Assembly: GCF_004367585.1 (NCBI RefSeq)
Contig: NZ_CP038015.1
Location: 2,796,001-2,860,000, forward strand
DNA length: 64,000 nt
Direction: 5' to 3'
Source of the DNA: Paenisporosarcina antarctica
Lineage (GTDB): Bacteria > Bacillota > Bacilli > Bacillales_A > Planococcaceae
The position numbers and the translations under genes are program-made. This document shows, one piece after another, positions 29,006-37,873 of this stretch. The notes beneath the pieces are model-generated. The model did no database searches. It saw only the letters and a list, made by a program, of their open reading frames with translations, and was not told where the DNA came from. Numbering within the stretch: the first letter of the stretch is position 1; every line of letters starts with the position of its first letter.

Positions 29006-29835
29006 CGTTTTTCTACCATATCCTTTATTTGTGGCCAATCGAGATGAGCTGCCACGTGGTAAGCCCATTCATCATATTTATCTTCGCCTGACGTCTTGGA
29101 TGCTACATCATGATGAGTAATAAATGAGTCTTCCTCTTCAATTTCATGGTTATCCATAAATGGGATCACTCCGAGAACAGGAATTTTTGTATAGGACTCT
29201 ATAAATGACACTCCTGAATTAAACAAACCTATATCACCACGAAATTTATTAATAATAATGCCCCTTACACGATTTCGATGAGCTTTTGGAAGTAATTCAA
29301 GTGTCCCAACGATTGAAGCAAAAACGCCACCTCGTTCAATATCAGCGACCAAAATAACCGGTACATCCGCTAAATCAGCGATGCTCATATTGACAAGTTC
29401 GCGATCGGTTAAGTTCATTTCAACCGGACTTCCTGCTCCTTCTAAAACTACGACGTCATAGTTTTGATCAACAAATTCGAGCGATTTCTTAATGACCTGT
29501 AACCCAACATCATAAAAGGTTTCTCGGTAAGCGATTGCTTGCATATCGTTTACTTTTTTACCAAGCAACCAAACTTCCGAAGACATATGTCCAGAAGGCT
29601 TTAATAAAATTGGGTTCATTTGTGGAAGTGGCTCGACTTTAGCGGCCTGTGCTTGTGCAAATTGGGCCGTACTAAGTTCTAATCCATTAGCTATCTTTGT
29701 CGAAAAGGTCGACATATTTTGGGATTTAAATGGTGCTACATGAAAACCTTCATTTGCAAATAAACGGCAAAGTGCACTACATATCATGCTTTTCCCAACA
29801 TTTGATGCTGTTCCTTGAATCATGATTCCGTTCAT
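29002..29835 (-). CDS. CobQ-like cobyric acid synthase lacking the glutaminase domain
   Basis: The 277 residues match the ATPase half of CobQ: P-loop MIQGTASNVGKSMICSA, FKSQNMSTFS, then EVWLLGKKVNDMQA, VVLEGAGSPVE and DIERGGVFASIVGTLELL. After GVIPFMDNHEIEEEDS, where normal CobQ (about 490-510 residues) continues into its class I glutamine amidotransferase domain, the sequence jumps to YDEWAYHVAAHLDWPQI, which resembles the extreme CobQ C-terminus. The roughly 220-residue glutaminase with its Cys and His is absent. The ATG at 29833-29835 follows GAGGAGATA. It might use ammonia, act on other corrinoids, or be vestigial. Reading frame and overlaps are intact, so decay is not evident. Confidence 0.8.
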   Translation of the reverse strand: MNGIMIQGTASNVGKSMICSALCRLFANEGFHVAPFKSQNMSTFSTKIANGLELSTAQFAQAQAAKVEPLPQMNPILLKPSGHMSSEVWLLGKKVNDMQAIAYRETFYDVGLQVIKKSLEFVDQNYDVVVLEGAGSPVEMNLTDRELVNMSIADLADVPVILVADIERGGVFASIVGTLELLPKAHRNRVRGIIINKFRGDIGLFNSGVSFIESYTKIPVLGVIPFMDNHEIEEEDSFITHHDVASKTSGEDKYDEWAYHVAAHLDWPQIKDMVEKR

Positions 29836-29845
29836 ATGTATCTCC

Positions 29846-30412
29846 TCATTTCCACTTCTTTGCGAGTCCATACGTCAGTTCAAATGCATGATCGCTCTGT
29901 TGGACAAGCCACTGATGAAGCCTACCTAGCCATTGTTGATAGAGTAGTACATCTGATATGTTTGACAGTGGTTCATCTAATACTTCATTGGAGATGACTA
30001 CTACATCTGCTCCGTTATGTAGCCATGAAGAAATCGTTTTATGAAATTGCTGTTGTTTCTCTTCCATGCAGTTATTACGTTTAAAACAAGGGTTTTCAGT
30101 TGCCCACCCTTCGTATAATTCATTCGCCAACCAAGTCGTGACGCAATCGAAAAGTACACCGTCACCAGGCAAGATGTGTGGTATGATTTCTTCGATTTTA
30201 CGAGGTTGTTCAATCGTCGTCCATTTTTCTTTATAAGCGATTCGGTCTTGTTGATGACGATTGATGCGAAGTTGCATTTCATCGTCAGATGCCACGCCCG
30301 TTGCGAGGTAAATCAATCGAGAACAATTTCGATCCATTAACCAATTTTCGGCAAATGCCGTCTTCCCGCTTCTAACTCCACCAGAAATAAATGTTAATGT
30401 GCCTCGAACCAT
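29846..30412 (-). CDS. cobU: Adenosylcobinamide kinase / guanylyltransferase CobU
   Basis: Bifunctional enzyme that phosphorylates adenosylcobinamide and adds GMP to give adenosylcobinamide-GDP. The 188 residues show the P-loop SGGVRSGKTAFAE (residues 10-22), IYLATGVASDDEMQLRINRH with the region of the guanylylated His, LFDCVTTWLANEL, and VVISNEVLDEPL. The ATG at 30412 follows AAGGGAG and overlaps the cobD end by 19 bases. An upstream extension of the frame runs into cobD and is not used. Confidence 0.9.
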   Translation of the reverse strand: MVRGTLTFISGGVRSGKTAFAENWLMDRNCSRLIYLATGVASDDEMQLRINRHQQDRIAYKEKWTTIEQPRKIEEIIPHILPGDGVLFDCVTTWLANELYEGWATENPCFKRNNCMEEKQQQFHKTISSWLHNGADVVVISNEVLDEPLSNISDVLLYQQWLGRLHQWLVQQSDHAFELTYGLAKKWK

Positions 30413-31464
30413 GCTGTTAACTCCCTTTTTAGGATTTCCATTTGCGCTTCGCTTTTCATACCAATTCGAAACCACTGACCATCTAGTTCACGGAAATTCT
30501 CTGTATGTCTAAGGACAATGCCTTTCCGTAAAAAATATGGAAAAAACCCCTTGTTTAATTGTGGTAATTTAAACAATAAAAAATTGGCCTGTGATTGCGT
30601 TACTTCACATCCTTGAGCTTTTAGGAAGGCAGTCATGTCTTTACATGTCTTCAAACTGTGTTGAATCGCTTTCTTACGGAACGTCTCATCATTTAATACG
30701 AGCGAACCTACTTCAGCTGCTAACCTATTAACATTCCAATGCGGTGCTAGACGCTGAATTTCTTCTACAATATGAGGTGCTGCTGCCATGTATCCTAGTC
30801 GCAGCCCTGGCATTGCGTACATTTTTGTCATCGAGCGAACAATAATTACATGTGCCGAATCAATATCAGAAATAAACGATGCTTCCTCTGAAATGAAATC
30901 AATGAATGCTTCGTCTAACACGATGTCACAGTTTGAAATCTTGGCGTATTGGATTAACTCACGTATCACACTACGTTTTGGCAAAGTACCTGTTGGGTTA
31001 TTTGGTGTACATAAATAAAGAACATCCGCATGGTGCATATGTTCTTTCATGTCAGCAATCGGCAATTCGCCTGTTACAATATTAGGCATTTTCAAGTTCA
31101 CTATTTCCACATGACGAGCTTTTAAAGTCGCTCCATATTCGGAGAAAGTTGGATGAATTAAAATGGCTTGCTTCCCCATGTATTTCTCTGCAAGCAATGA
31201 AAATACTTCTGAAGCTCCGTTTGAGACGAAAATAGAATCGGGTGAAATATTGTGATATTGCGCTATTTTTGTGCGAAAAGGTTCCCCTACTGGATCTGGA
31301 TAAACCTTCATGAACTTTTGGAAATTATTCCAGGCAGATTGTATTGAATCAGGTGGTCCTAATGGATTGACGTTTTCACTAAAGTCGATAATACGACATG
31401 GCGGCGTAATTCCAAGGCTGTTATAGACATGTTGCGGATTTGCACCATGATTAGGCAATGACAC
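30394..31464 (-). CDS. cobD: Threonine-phosphate decarboxylase CobD
   Basis: PLP enzyme (aminotransferase fold I, 356 residues) that makes (R)-1-aminopropan-2-ol phosphate, the linker joined to cobyric acid by CbiB. Visible are HGANPQHVYNSLG at the N-terminus, DFSENVNPLGPP, CTPNNPTGTLP, VLDEAFIDF and the PLP lysine in VRSMTKMYAMPGLRLGY. This distinguishes it from HisC mainly by context and by the N-terminal segment. It overlaps cbiB by 14 bases. Confidence 0.9.
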   Translation of the reverse strand: MSLPNHGANPQHVYNSLGITPPCRIIDFSENVNPLGPPDSIQSAWNNFQKFMKVYPDPVGEPFRTKIAQYHNISPDSIFVSNGASEVFSLLAEKYMGKQAILIHPTFSEYGATLKARHVEIVNLKMPNIVTGELPIADMKEHMHHADVLYLCTPNNPTGTLPKRSVIRELIQYAKISNCDIVLDEAFIDFISEEASFISDIDSAHVIIVRSMTKMYAMPGLRLGYMAAAPHIVEEIQRLAPHWNVNRLAAEVGSLVLNDETFRKKAIQHSLKTCKDMTAFLKAQGCEVTQSQANFLLFKLPQLNKGFFPYFLRKGIVLRHTENFRELDGQWFRIGMKSEAQMEILKRELTAWFEAH

Positions 31465-32407
31465 GTAAAATACCTCCTATCGACATCATCCACAACCAGA
31501 ATAGGAATACGGCGATATGCATTTGTCGAATGGTATGTAAAATGTGAATCGCTCGGAGCGGGTTTTCTGGGATTCCCATACGTGCACGCTTAGATGTAAT
31601 GCCTTTATATGTACTTTTACCCCCGAGTTGTACGCCAAGTTGATAGGCAGTTGCAGCTTCTAAGTAACCACTATTTGGACTAGGATGCTTTTTCGCATCT
31701 TGCCACCAGCCGTTCAAGCGTGACCGAAATGTTTGCTTACTGAAATTTTTTGTCCACGTAATGATGATATACCCTGTGATACGGCTTGGAATATAGTTCA
31801 AGATGTCATCCATTTTGGCAGAAGCTTTGCCGAACTCTCGGAATTCTTCATTTTTATAACCCACCATCGAATCGAGAGTGTTTACTGCTTTATATACCCA
31901 AAGTCCAGGCGCGCCTAATAGAAAAGCAAAAAATAAGGGTGCTGTAATACCATCACTCGTATTTTCTGAGACTGTTTCTACGGCAGCTCTTGTCACTTCT
32001 GATTCAGACAACTTCGCGGTATCACGACCGACAATTTCCGACACTTTCAATCGAGCTTCTTTTAAGTCACCTTTAACTAGCGGTTTGTAAACGGACAATG
32101 CTGCGACTCTCAAGCTTTTTTGCGCAAAACCGGCTGCACACATCATACTTTCGACAGCGATACCTAAAAAAAAGTTAACTGTGTATGCTGCAGACAAAAC
32201 ACCTAATACAAAGGTGAATGTGAAAGTCACAACCGTCATTAAAAGTACAATCCCCTTGAACTTACGATGTTTTCCCCTGTTTAACAAAGTCGTTAATTTG
32301 GAAATGAAGCGACCCATCCAGCGGACCGGATGTGGCCATTTAGGGGGATCGCCGATTATTCTATCTAGTAGTAATCCAATTGTAAGAGCGATGATATGAG
32401 CAGACAT
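31451..32407 (-). CDS. cbiB: Adenosylcobinamide-phosphate synthase CbiB
   Basis: Integral membrane protein of 318 residues that attaches aminopropanol (phosphate) to adenosylcobyric acid. GDPPKWPHPVRWMGRFI near the N-terminus, RDTAKLSESEVTRAAVETV, SENTSDGITAPLFF and NTLDSMVGYKNEEF are family hallmarks. It reassembles cobinamide phosphate after CbiZ has opened salvaged corrinoids to cobyric acid. It starts two bases after the btuD-cbiZ stop. Confidence 0.93.
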   Translation of the reverse strand: MSAHIIALTIGLLLDRIIGDPPKWPHPVRWMGRFISKLTTLLNRGKHRKFKGIVLLMTVVTFTFTFVLGVLSAAYTVNFFLGIAVESMMCAAGFAQKSLRVAALSVYKPLVKGDLKEARLKVSEIVGRDTAKLSESEVTRAAVETVSENTSDGITAPLFFAFLLGAPGLWVYKAVNTLDSMVGYKNEEFREFGKASAKMDDILNYIPSRITGYIIITWTKNFSKQTFRSRLNGWWQDAKKHPSPNSGYLEAATAYQLGVQLGGKSTYKGITSKRARMGIPENPLRAIHILHTIRQMHIAVFLFWLWMMSIGGILRVIA

Positions 32408-32409
32408 AC

Positions 32410-33876
32410 TTACATTCCTTTCGCTACTTTATAGCGTTTAATGGCAAGGGTTGTACATTCGAAAACGCCACGCCCTATACATTTCCCGAGTTCAGTAATA
32501 GGTCCTGCATACTGTAAAAACTCCCCTTTTTGAGTAGCCGCTACGAGTAAACTATCTGTGGACGTCCCAGTCGCAAGTGTATTTGTTAAAGAATCTCTTA
32601 CATCTTCGTGTTGAAGCGCTTTTGTTTTCGCCTCTGTTGCGGTAATCATCGCTTGGATAAATGCTTCATCTGAAATTTTCCCATTGATGATAATCCATGT
32701 ATTAATTGTGCCGACGTAAGGTATATCCTCGCGTTCAAATGCTTTTGACACATCAACCGCATTTCCAATACCTGCTGTAACTGCAATAATAATGGATCCA
32801 AATGTTCCTTTGTATTCTTCAATGACTACATGTTTCGTTTGAACGGCCGTCATCATACCCACTGTATCCGTCGTAGAAAAACCATGTTGATGTAAAAATT
32901 CGAACATCTCTTGTGTGCTATCATCACATGCATAATCCGCTTTTACATGACGATTTACAAATGAACGAAACCAACCGGAACCTGCATTTACGACAGCAGA
33001 AGAGACTGATTTTAATGGCATTTTGGCTTGTAGAACGACGTAGTCATTTGACACTGTAAAATTATCTTTTGTAATATAGCTATCCACCTGTAATTCACCT
33101 AAATTAGGCAATAAGGTGATTTGTGGTTTTGGTTGTTCCGGATGTGGATAGCTGCTTATTCGAGCCTTATAAACACTTTCTATTTGTTTTTCTTTAAGTA
33201 CTGCATGCGGTTCTCCCATTATTTTAATGCTTCCATTATCCATTAATAATAGACGATCACAATATAAAGAAGCCAAGTTCATATCATGAAATACAGAGAT
33301 AATGGTCAATCCTTTTTCAATGGCTTGCATTTTAATGGTGTCGAGTAATTGCTTTTGGTGTGCAATGTCTAAATGGTTTGTCGGTTCATCCAGCAGTAAT
33401 ATTTTCGCTTGCTGAGCAAGTGCTTGTGCTACAAAAACACGCTGTTGTTCTCCTCCTGAAAGTTCATCAAGATAGGCATTCTCATAAACTTTCACTTCGG
33501 TTAATTGCATCGCATCTTGAATCGCCTTCTCATCTTTATCAGACCAAGAAGAAAAGAATCCACTTTGATGTGGGTATCTTCCAAGTGATACTGTGTCTCG
33601 AACTGTATGCGAAAAAGCATGCGTGTGTAATTGAGGGAGCACTGCCATATGTTTAGCGAGTTCTTTTGAAGCATATGTTTTAATTGGCTTGCCATCTAAT
33701 TCAACCGTACCTGTTTTTAAAGGAAGTACGCCACTAATGATTTTCAGTAAAGTGGACTTGCCACTCCCATTCGGACCTAAAATCCCTAGCATCTCACCTT
33801 TATTTACTTGAAATGACACATTTTTCACGACAGGCACTTCGTGGTAACCACCTGTTAACCCTTGAACTTTTAACAT
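32410..33876 (-). CDS. Fusion: corrinoid ABC ATPase BtuD with adenosylcobinamide amidohydrolase CbiZ
   Basis: One 488-residue protein joins two activities. Residues about 1-255 form an ABC ATPase: Walker A GILGPNGSGKSTLLK, signature LSGGEQQRVFVAQAL, Walker B KILLLDEPTNHLD, and a switch His in ISVFHDMN. Residues about 270-488 form CbiZ: VVLQAKMPLKSVSSAVVNAG, VGMMTAV, AVTAGIGNAVDVSKA, GTINTWIIING and a C-terminal ATGTSTDSLLVAA. It would energise uptake through BtuC and cleave imported cobinamides to cobyric acid. Such fusions are known in Bacillus halodurans relatives. It lies three bases after btuC. Confidence 0.9.
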   Translation of the reverse strand: MLKVQGLTGGYHEVPVVKNVSFQVNKGEMLGILGPNGSGKSTLLKIISGVLPLKTGTVELDGKPIKTYASKELAKHMAVLPQLHTHAFSHTVRDTVSLGRYPHQSGFFSSWSDKDEKAIQDAMQLTEVKVYENAYLDELSGGEQQRVFVAQALAQQAKILLLDEPTNHLDIAHQKQLLDTIKMQAIEKGLTIISVFHDMNLASLYCDRLLLMDNGSIKIMGEPHAVLKEKQIESVYKARISSYPHPEQPKPQITLLPNLGELQVDSYITKDNFTVSNDYVVLQAKMPLKSVSSAVVNAGSGWFRSFVNRHVKADYACDDSTQEMFEFLHQHGFSTTDTVGMMTAVQTKHVVIEEYKGTFGSIIIAVTAGIGNAVDVSKAFEREDIPYVGTINTWIIINGKISDEAFIQAMITATEAKTKALQHEDVRDSLTNTLATGTSTDSLLVAATQKGEFLQYAGPITELGKCIGRGVFECTTLAIKRYKVAKGM

Positions 33877-33879
33877 TGA

Positions 33880-34875
33880 TTACGCACTCACCTTTCTTCG
33901 TTGTTTCCAAAAAATAAAAGCAAAAACTGGTGCGCCTATGAAGGCTGTAATGACGCCTATTGGCAGCTCCGATGGTGAAATAATGGTGCGTGACACTAAG
34001 TCACAAACAATGAGTAGAGTTGCTCCATTAATAAACGATAAAGGCAATACATGCCGGTGATCCGAACCCCATAACATTCGTGTCATATGTGGAACGACTA
34101 GACCTACAAAGCCAATGGTTCCAGAAACTGAAACCGCTGCACCAGTTAAAATTGAGCCACCTGTTAATATCATCATTTTACGTCGCTTTACATCTACACC
34201 TAGATGGGAGGCACGTTCTTCTCCAAAAACCAGTGCATTTAGTTCTCTACGATTAAGCCATAATAAAAGAAAACCGAAAATCATAAATGGTAATGCCATT
34301 GTGACATACGGCCAACCTCGCATAGAAACACTGCCTAGTAACCAACCAATAATTTGTCGTAGTTCTTCCCCTGATAGTGCAATCATTAGAGATAAAACAG
34401 ATCCTAAAAATGAACTAAAAATAATTCCTGTAAGAATGATGGTTTCCATTTTCATCGCACGATCAATGAGCTTGGCAAAACTCATGACGACGATTATCGT
34501 TAAAAAAGCGCCTATCATACTAAGTACTGGTAGTGTGAACAAGCCGAGAAAGGGGATTGATATTCCAAAAAAGAGCGTCACCACGGCACCCACTGAGGCA
34601 CCGGACGACACTCCTAAGGTATACGGATCGGCTAACGGATTTTTCAACAATCCTTGGAAAGCCGCCCCTGCCATAGCAAGTGAGGAGCCAACTAAACCAG
34701 CTAACACCACACGTGGCAGGCGAATATTCCAAAGGATATTTGACGCCGCTTCATCCAAGTTAGGATTCCACAAAACTTGTATTGGAATCCGTACAGTTCC
34801 AACCGTTACCCCTATCAACACTGCAGCAATCAGTACAAAGATAGAAGCCACATATGCAAATACTGTTTTATTCAC
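33880..34875 (-). CDS. btuC: Corrinoid/iron-siderophore-type ABC permease BtuC
   Basis: FecCD/BtuC-family permease, 331 residues with about ten membrane helices. Visible motifs are NIRLPRVVLAGLVGSSLAMAGAAFQG, from which the family signature is clear, NPLADPYTLGVSSGA, VGLVVPHMTRML and the C-terminal ELPIGVITAFIGAPVF. The substrate is taken to be corrinoids because of the riboswitch and operon context. It overlaps btuF by eight bases. Confidence 0.9.
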   Translation of the reverse strand: MNKTVFAYVASIFVLIAAVLIGVTVGTVRIPIQVLWNPNLDEAASNILWNIRLPRVVLAGLVGSSLAMAGAAFQGLLKNPLADPYTLGVSSGASVGAVVTLFFGISIPFLGLFTLPVLSMIGAFLTIIVVMSFAKLIDRAMKMETIILTGIIFSSFLGSVLSLMIALSGEELRQIIGWLLGSVSMRGWPYVTMALPFMIFGFLLLWLNRRELNALVFGEERASHLGVDVKRRKMMILTGGSILTGAAVSVSGTIGFVGLVVPHMTRMLWGSDHRHVLPLSFINGATLLIVCDLVSRTIISPSELPIGVITAFIGAPVFAFIFWKQRRKVSA

Positions 34876-35833
34876 TGAAAACCTCAGGATAAATTGCTTT
34901 TGCCATTTCTTCTAAACCTTCTGTTAAACGTGGACCTGAACGGCCTGTCTTATCACCATCCACATCAAAAACTTCTTTATTTTTAATAGCCGTTACTGTG
35001 CCAAAACCAACGCGAGTTAACACTTGCTCAGTTGCATCTGGCGTGTACCCACCATAAGTCGTTATGATGACATCAGGATTACGATTGACAATTTCTTCAG
35101 GGTCCATTTTAACCCAACCCTCTTGGTCTCCTGCAATATTTTCCGCATTCAACAACTGGATCATTTCATTCATGAACGTGTTATTACCAGCTGTATAAAT
35201 TTCTGGAGCTGGAGATACTTCTATAAATACGGACTTCTTAGCTTCTACTGTTGAAGCTTTTTCTTGAATTGCTGCTACTTCGTCCTTCATCGTTTGTACC
35301 ATTTCTTCAGCTTCTGTAATCGCACCAGTTGCTTGTCCTATGGTAATCATCGTGTCATACACTTCTTCAAAGTTCATAGCGGTTTTCACTACATAGACAT
35401 TTACTCCTGCGTCACGCAGTTGTTGAAGGCCAGCTTCACCCATTCCAAGTCCTGACTCATGTGCAAGTACTAGGTCAGGATTTAAAGAAATGATTTTCTC
35501 TACATTGAATTCTTGTCCACCTATTTTTTCTTTTGTTGCAGCTTCTTCTGGAAAGTTGTCAAAGTCAGAAACTCCAACTACTTTATCGCCTAAATCTAAA
35601 CCAAATAGGATTTCTGTATTACTAGGAATCATTGATACAATTGCCTTCGGTGCCTCTTTAAGTGTAATTTCATTATCCGTCACGTCTGTTAGTGTAACTG
35701 GGTATGCCGATTCTACTGCTTCCGTTTTTTCTGTATCCTTTTGTTGTGCCGGTGTCGCTTCTTCTTGCCCACATGCCGTTAATAGTATTGCTACGAGCGC
35801 CGTTGCGAGCCATAATTGCCAAATCTTCTTCAT
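34868..35833 (-). CDS. btuF: Corrinoid-binding lipoprotein BtuF
   Basis: Periplasmic-binding-protein-like lipoprotein (321 residues) that delivers corrinoids to BtuC. It has a type II signal peptide with lipobox LLTAC (Cys21) and a long charged linker. The class III binding fold follows, with IVSMIPSNTEILFGLDLGDKVVG (its start matches the SLAPSNTE pattern), NVEKIISLNPDLVLAHES and NPDVIITTYGGY. It is the first gene after the cobalamin riboswitch. Confidence 0.9.
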   Translation of the reverse strand: MKKIWQLWLATALVAILLTACGQEEATPAQQKDTEKTEAVESAYPVTLTDVTDNEITLKEAPKAIVSMIPSNTEILFGLDLGDKVVGVSDFDNFPEEAATKEKIGGQEFNVEKIISLNPDLVLAHESGLGMGEAGLQQLRDAGVNVYVVKTAMNFEEVYDTMITIGQATGAITEAEEMVQTMKDEVAAIQEKASTVEAKKSVFIEVSPAPEIYTAGNNTFMNEMIQLLNAENIAGDQEGWVKMDPEEIVNRNPDVIITTYGGYTPDATEQVLTRVGFGTVTAIKNKEVFDVDGDKTGRSGPRLTEGLEEMAKAIYPEVFSE

Positions 35834-35899
35834 GAATGTGTTCCTCCTCGATCTGTTGGGTGTGACTTGAGCGTTTAATAAACACTCATTTTAATGCAT

Positions 35900-35929
35900 A
35901 AAAAAATCCTCCGCGTATAGTCGGAAGAT
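35900..35929 (-). terminator. Riboswitch-controlled terminator before btuF
   Basis: On the minus strand ATCTTCCG pairs with CGGAGGAT and is followed by TTTTTT, between the riboswitch core and btuF. It is the likely expression platform: cobalamin binding should favour this hairpin. Confidence 0.75.
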
Positions 35930-36004
35930 GGTTGGGAGAATATAAGCTTTTGCTAAAGTGAGCATGAGCTGATTCACACCATTCCTATCCTCGTAGGGTT
36001 GCGG

Positions 36005-36178
36005 GCGTTACGCACGTAGGCAGGTCTCCTGGCTTGTGATCAATGGAATGGCGCGTCTTCCCAAAGCAAATGCTTCAGTGACATGATGCGCTTTCCTCTC
36101 ACATACAGTGGCGGGACCGCGTCGGAGTTGAACCGACTTCCCTTTTAACTCTGCGATTAAAGCAGAGCACCTTCGTGT
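36005..36178 (-). ncRNA. Cobalamin riboswitch
   Basis: The minus strand contains the exact B12 box AGCCAGGAGACCTGCCT (36018-36034) and the upstream core elements GGTGCTCTGC, AAAAGGGAAGTCGG, GACGCGGTCCCGCCACTGT. The order and spacing match the AdoCbl riboswitch class. A terminator lies about 90 bases downstream and btuF begins after that, so adenosylcobalamin should shut off the 13-gene salvage operon. Confidence 0.96.
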
Positions 36179-36200
36179 TGAAACTATGTAATTCAACTTT

Positions 36201-36228
36201 ATTATACAGTATTTCCTTTGAGTGTCGA
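36201..36228 (-). promoter_or_regulatory. Promoter of the cobalamin operon
   Basis: Minus strand: TCGACA (36223-36228), 16 bases, TATAAT (36201-36206). Transcription would start about 15 bases before the riboswitch. The remaining stretch to 36472 holds nothing else recognisable. Confidence 0.65.
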
Positions 36229-36472
36229 GAACTCCTTTAAGAAATAAAGAAAGGTCCTTTTATGAAAGTACAATTAATTTGGTCAGTCGATCAGAGTTTC
36301 GCTTTAGGGAATTACAGGATGGTTTATTTGTATTAGTTGTTAACCCCCTCCTATTTGAATAAAAATAAGGTACGATTGCGGTTCATTATTATAAATATTT
36401 GAATGGTTGTATTTTTTTCATAATGGGGTATATAGATTGTCATACAGGAAAGTCTGAATATGAGGTGTTCAT

Positions 36473-37252
36473 GTGAACGTATTTGAATCGAATGGTGTTT
36501 CCTTAGTCTATGAAGAGTTTGGTGAGGGTGAGCCGCTATTGCTATTGCATGGATTGACAGGTAACCGACATATGTTTGACGAGGATGTAAATGTATTTAG
36601 GAAGTATTTTCGTACGATTGTCCTGGATGCCCGTGGTCATGGGGACTCCGACAAACCCGTTGCTTATACATTAGATGATCATATTGCCGATGTGTTGCGC
36701 TTACTTGACCATTTGGAAATTGATGCGAGCTATTTGATTGGCGTATCGATGGGCAGTTATATTGCACAGGGAGTTGCAATTGCTTCCCCTGAACGTGTGA
36801 AGCAGATGATTTTAGTTGCTACTAAACCAGAAGGAAAAACATCTTCCTTGCAAGCGTTGTTTCTGAAGTATCAGAACCAATTAGAAGGTCTGTCATTTTC
36901 CCAGAAAGTAATGAAAGTATCTCCGTATATGTTTCACGATTTGGGAGCAATCGGTGAATGGAGTAAAGAAGCTGCGAAAAAGAGTTCTCCTCTACAAGCT
37001 GATCAGATTGTAGCAGCAAATGCAGCTTTAGAAGGGTTTGATTTCCGTCATGATTTGCACTTAGTGACAGCTAAAACACTTGTAATTAGCGGGAATCATG
37101 ATGAGTTAAATCCACCAGAAGTTGGACGTGAAACCGCTCGCTTAATTCCACATGCTACGTTTGTTGAATTTAATCAATCTGGACACGCACCGAATGTAGA
37201 GCAACATTTATTATATATGGATTTTGTTTTAGAGTTTTTAAATAAGAAATAG
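36473..37252 (+). CDS. Alpha/beta-fold hydrolase
   Basis: This 259-residue protein has the alpha/beta hydrolase fold: oxyanion region LLLHGLTGNRHMF, nucleophile elbow GVSMGS, acidic residue in ISGNHDELNPPEV and catalytic His in QSGHAPNVEQ. Translation starts at GTG (36473) after AGGTG. Substrate is unknown; similar proteins hydrolyse esters or C-C bonds. It is a single gene, read away from the cobalamin operon, with a hairpin directly downstream. Confidence 0.85.
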   Translation: MNVFESNGVSLVYEEFGEGEPLLLLHGLTGNRHMFDEDVNVFRKYFRTIVLDARGHGDSDKPVAYTLDDHIADVLRLLDHLEIDASYLIGVSMGSYIAQGVAIASPERVKQMILVATKPEGKTSSLQALFLKYQNQLEGLSFSQKVMKVSPYMFHDLGAIGEWSKEAAKKSSPLQADQIVAANAALEGFDFRHDLHLVTAKTLVISGNHDELNPPEVGRETARLIPHATFVEFNQSGHAPNVEQHLLYMDFVLEFLNKK

Positions 37253-37269
37253 TTGATTCAAAGATAAAC

Positions 37270-37310
37270 ATAACAATACCCGCCAAGCAACAGCTGGCGG
37301 GTATTGTTAT
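37270..37310 (+). terminator. Hairpin after the alpha/beta hydrolase gene
   Basis: Perfect 16-bp stem ATAACAATACCCGCCA / TGGCGGGTATTGTTAT. There is no clean T-run, but the stem flank is T-rich. Confidence 0.7.
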
Positions 37311-37437
37311 GAGGGTCTTCAACAACTTAATTGGTGTGGTCGGATTTCTCAGATGTAACACGCAGGGAAGGATTATCGTGATGAAGTTGTTTAAATTTCA
37401 CGCTACAATCGACTAAATAGTTTTCATTATTTAACTA

Positions 37438-37530
37438 TTAAAACGTGAAGCTTAATATTTACAACGTGAAGACTTATTTTTACAACGTCAACCTCCATAA
37501 TTACAACGTGATACCGAATAATTACAACTG
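37438..37530 (-). repeat. 21-bp-period array A3
   Basis: TTACAAC (first copy TTAAAAC) recurs at 37438, 37459, 37480, 37501 and 37522, exactly 21 bases apart. The complementary strand reads GTTGTAA. The leader on that side, GGCGAGCGTTAGCTCAG, is shared with array A1. On the minus strand it reads heptads HVVIMEV-DVVKISL-HVVNIKL. Confidence 0.88.
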
Positions 37531-37607
37531 AGCTAACGCTCGCCTAGATTTAATGTACGATAGAGTGTGACATAGGGCTCTATATAGAAGGTTTGGCACC
37601 GTGACAC

Positions 37608-37735
37608 TTGTTATCTCGTATTTTCGCGGGTGGATATCAAGCATTCGCTTTGGTTTATCTCGAATTCGATGAGAGATATGTAGCATTTGCTGTCTTTTAT
37701 GTGAAATTACTACACACTTATCTAGCATTCTCGCG
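37608..37735 (+). repeat. 21-bp-period array C (different core)
   Basis: TATC or TATG, with partly conserved flanks, recurs at 37635, 37656, 37677, 37698 and 37719, exactly 21 bases apart, with a first related copy at 37612. The core is unrelated to array A. In one plus-strand frame it reads as heptads (VYLEFDE, RYVAFAV, FYVKLLH, TYLAFSR). It lies between array A3 and the argS terminator. Confidence 0.75.
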
Positions 37736-37830
37736 TTTAACACAAAATTTAAACGCGCAAAAATGGTGTCAGTTGGCATGCCAACTGACACGTTTTCTGT
37801 TAGTAACATCTCGAAATCACTTAAAATAAA

Positions 37831-37866
37831 ATAGCCATCCCATGTAAAATCGGGATGGCCATTTTT
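37831..37866 (-). terminator. argS terminator
   Basis: AGCCATCCC pairs with GGGATGGCC (one G-U) around a ten-base loop, followed on the minus strand by ATTTTATTTTA. It lies directly after the argS stop. Confidence 0.8.
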
Positions 37867-37873
37867 AAATTTA

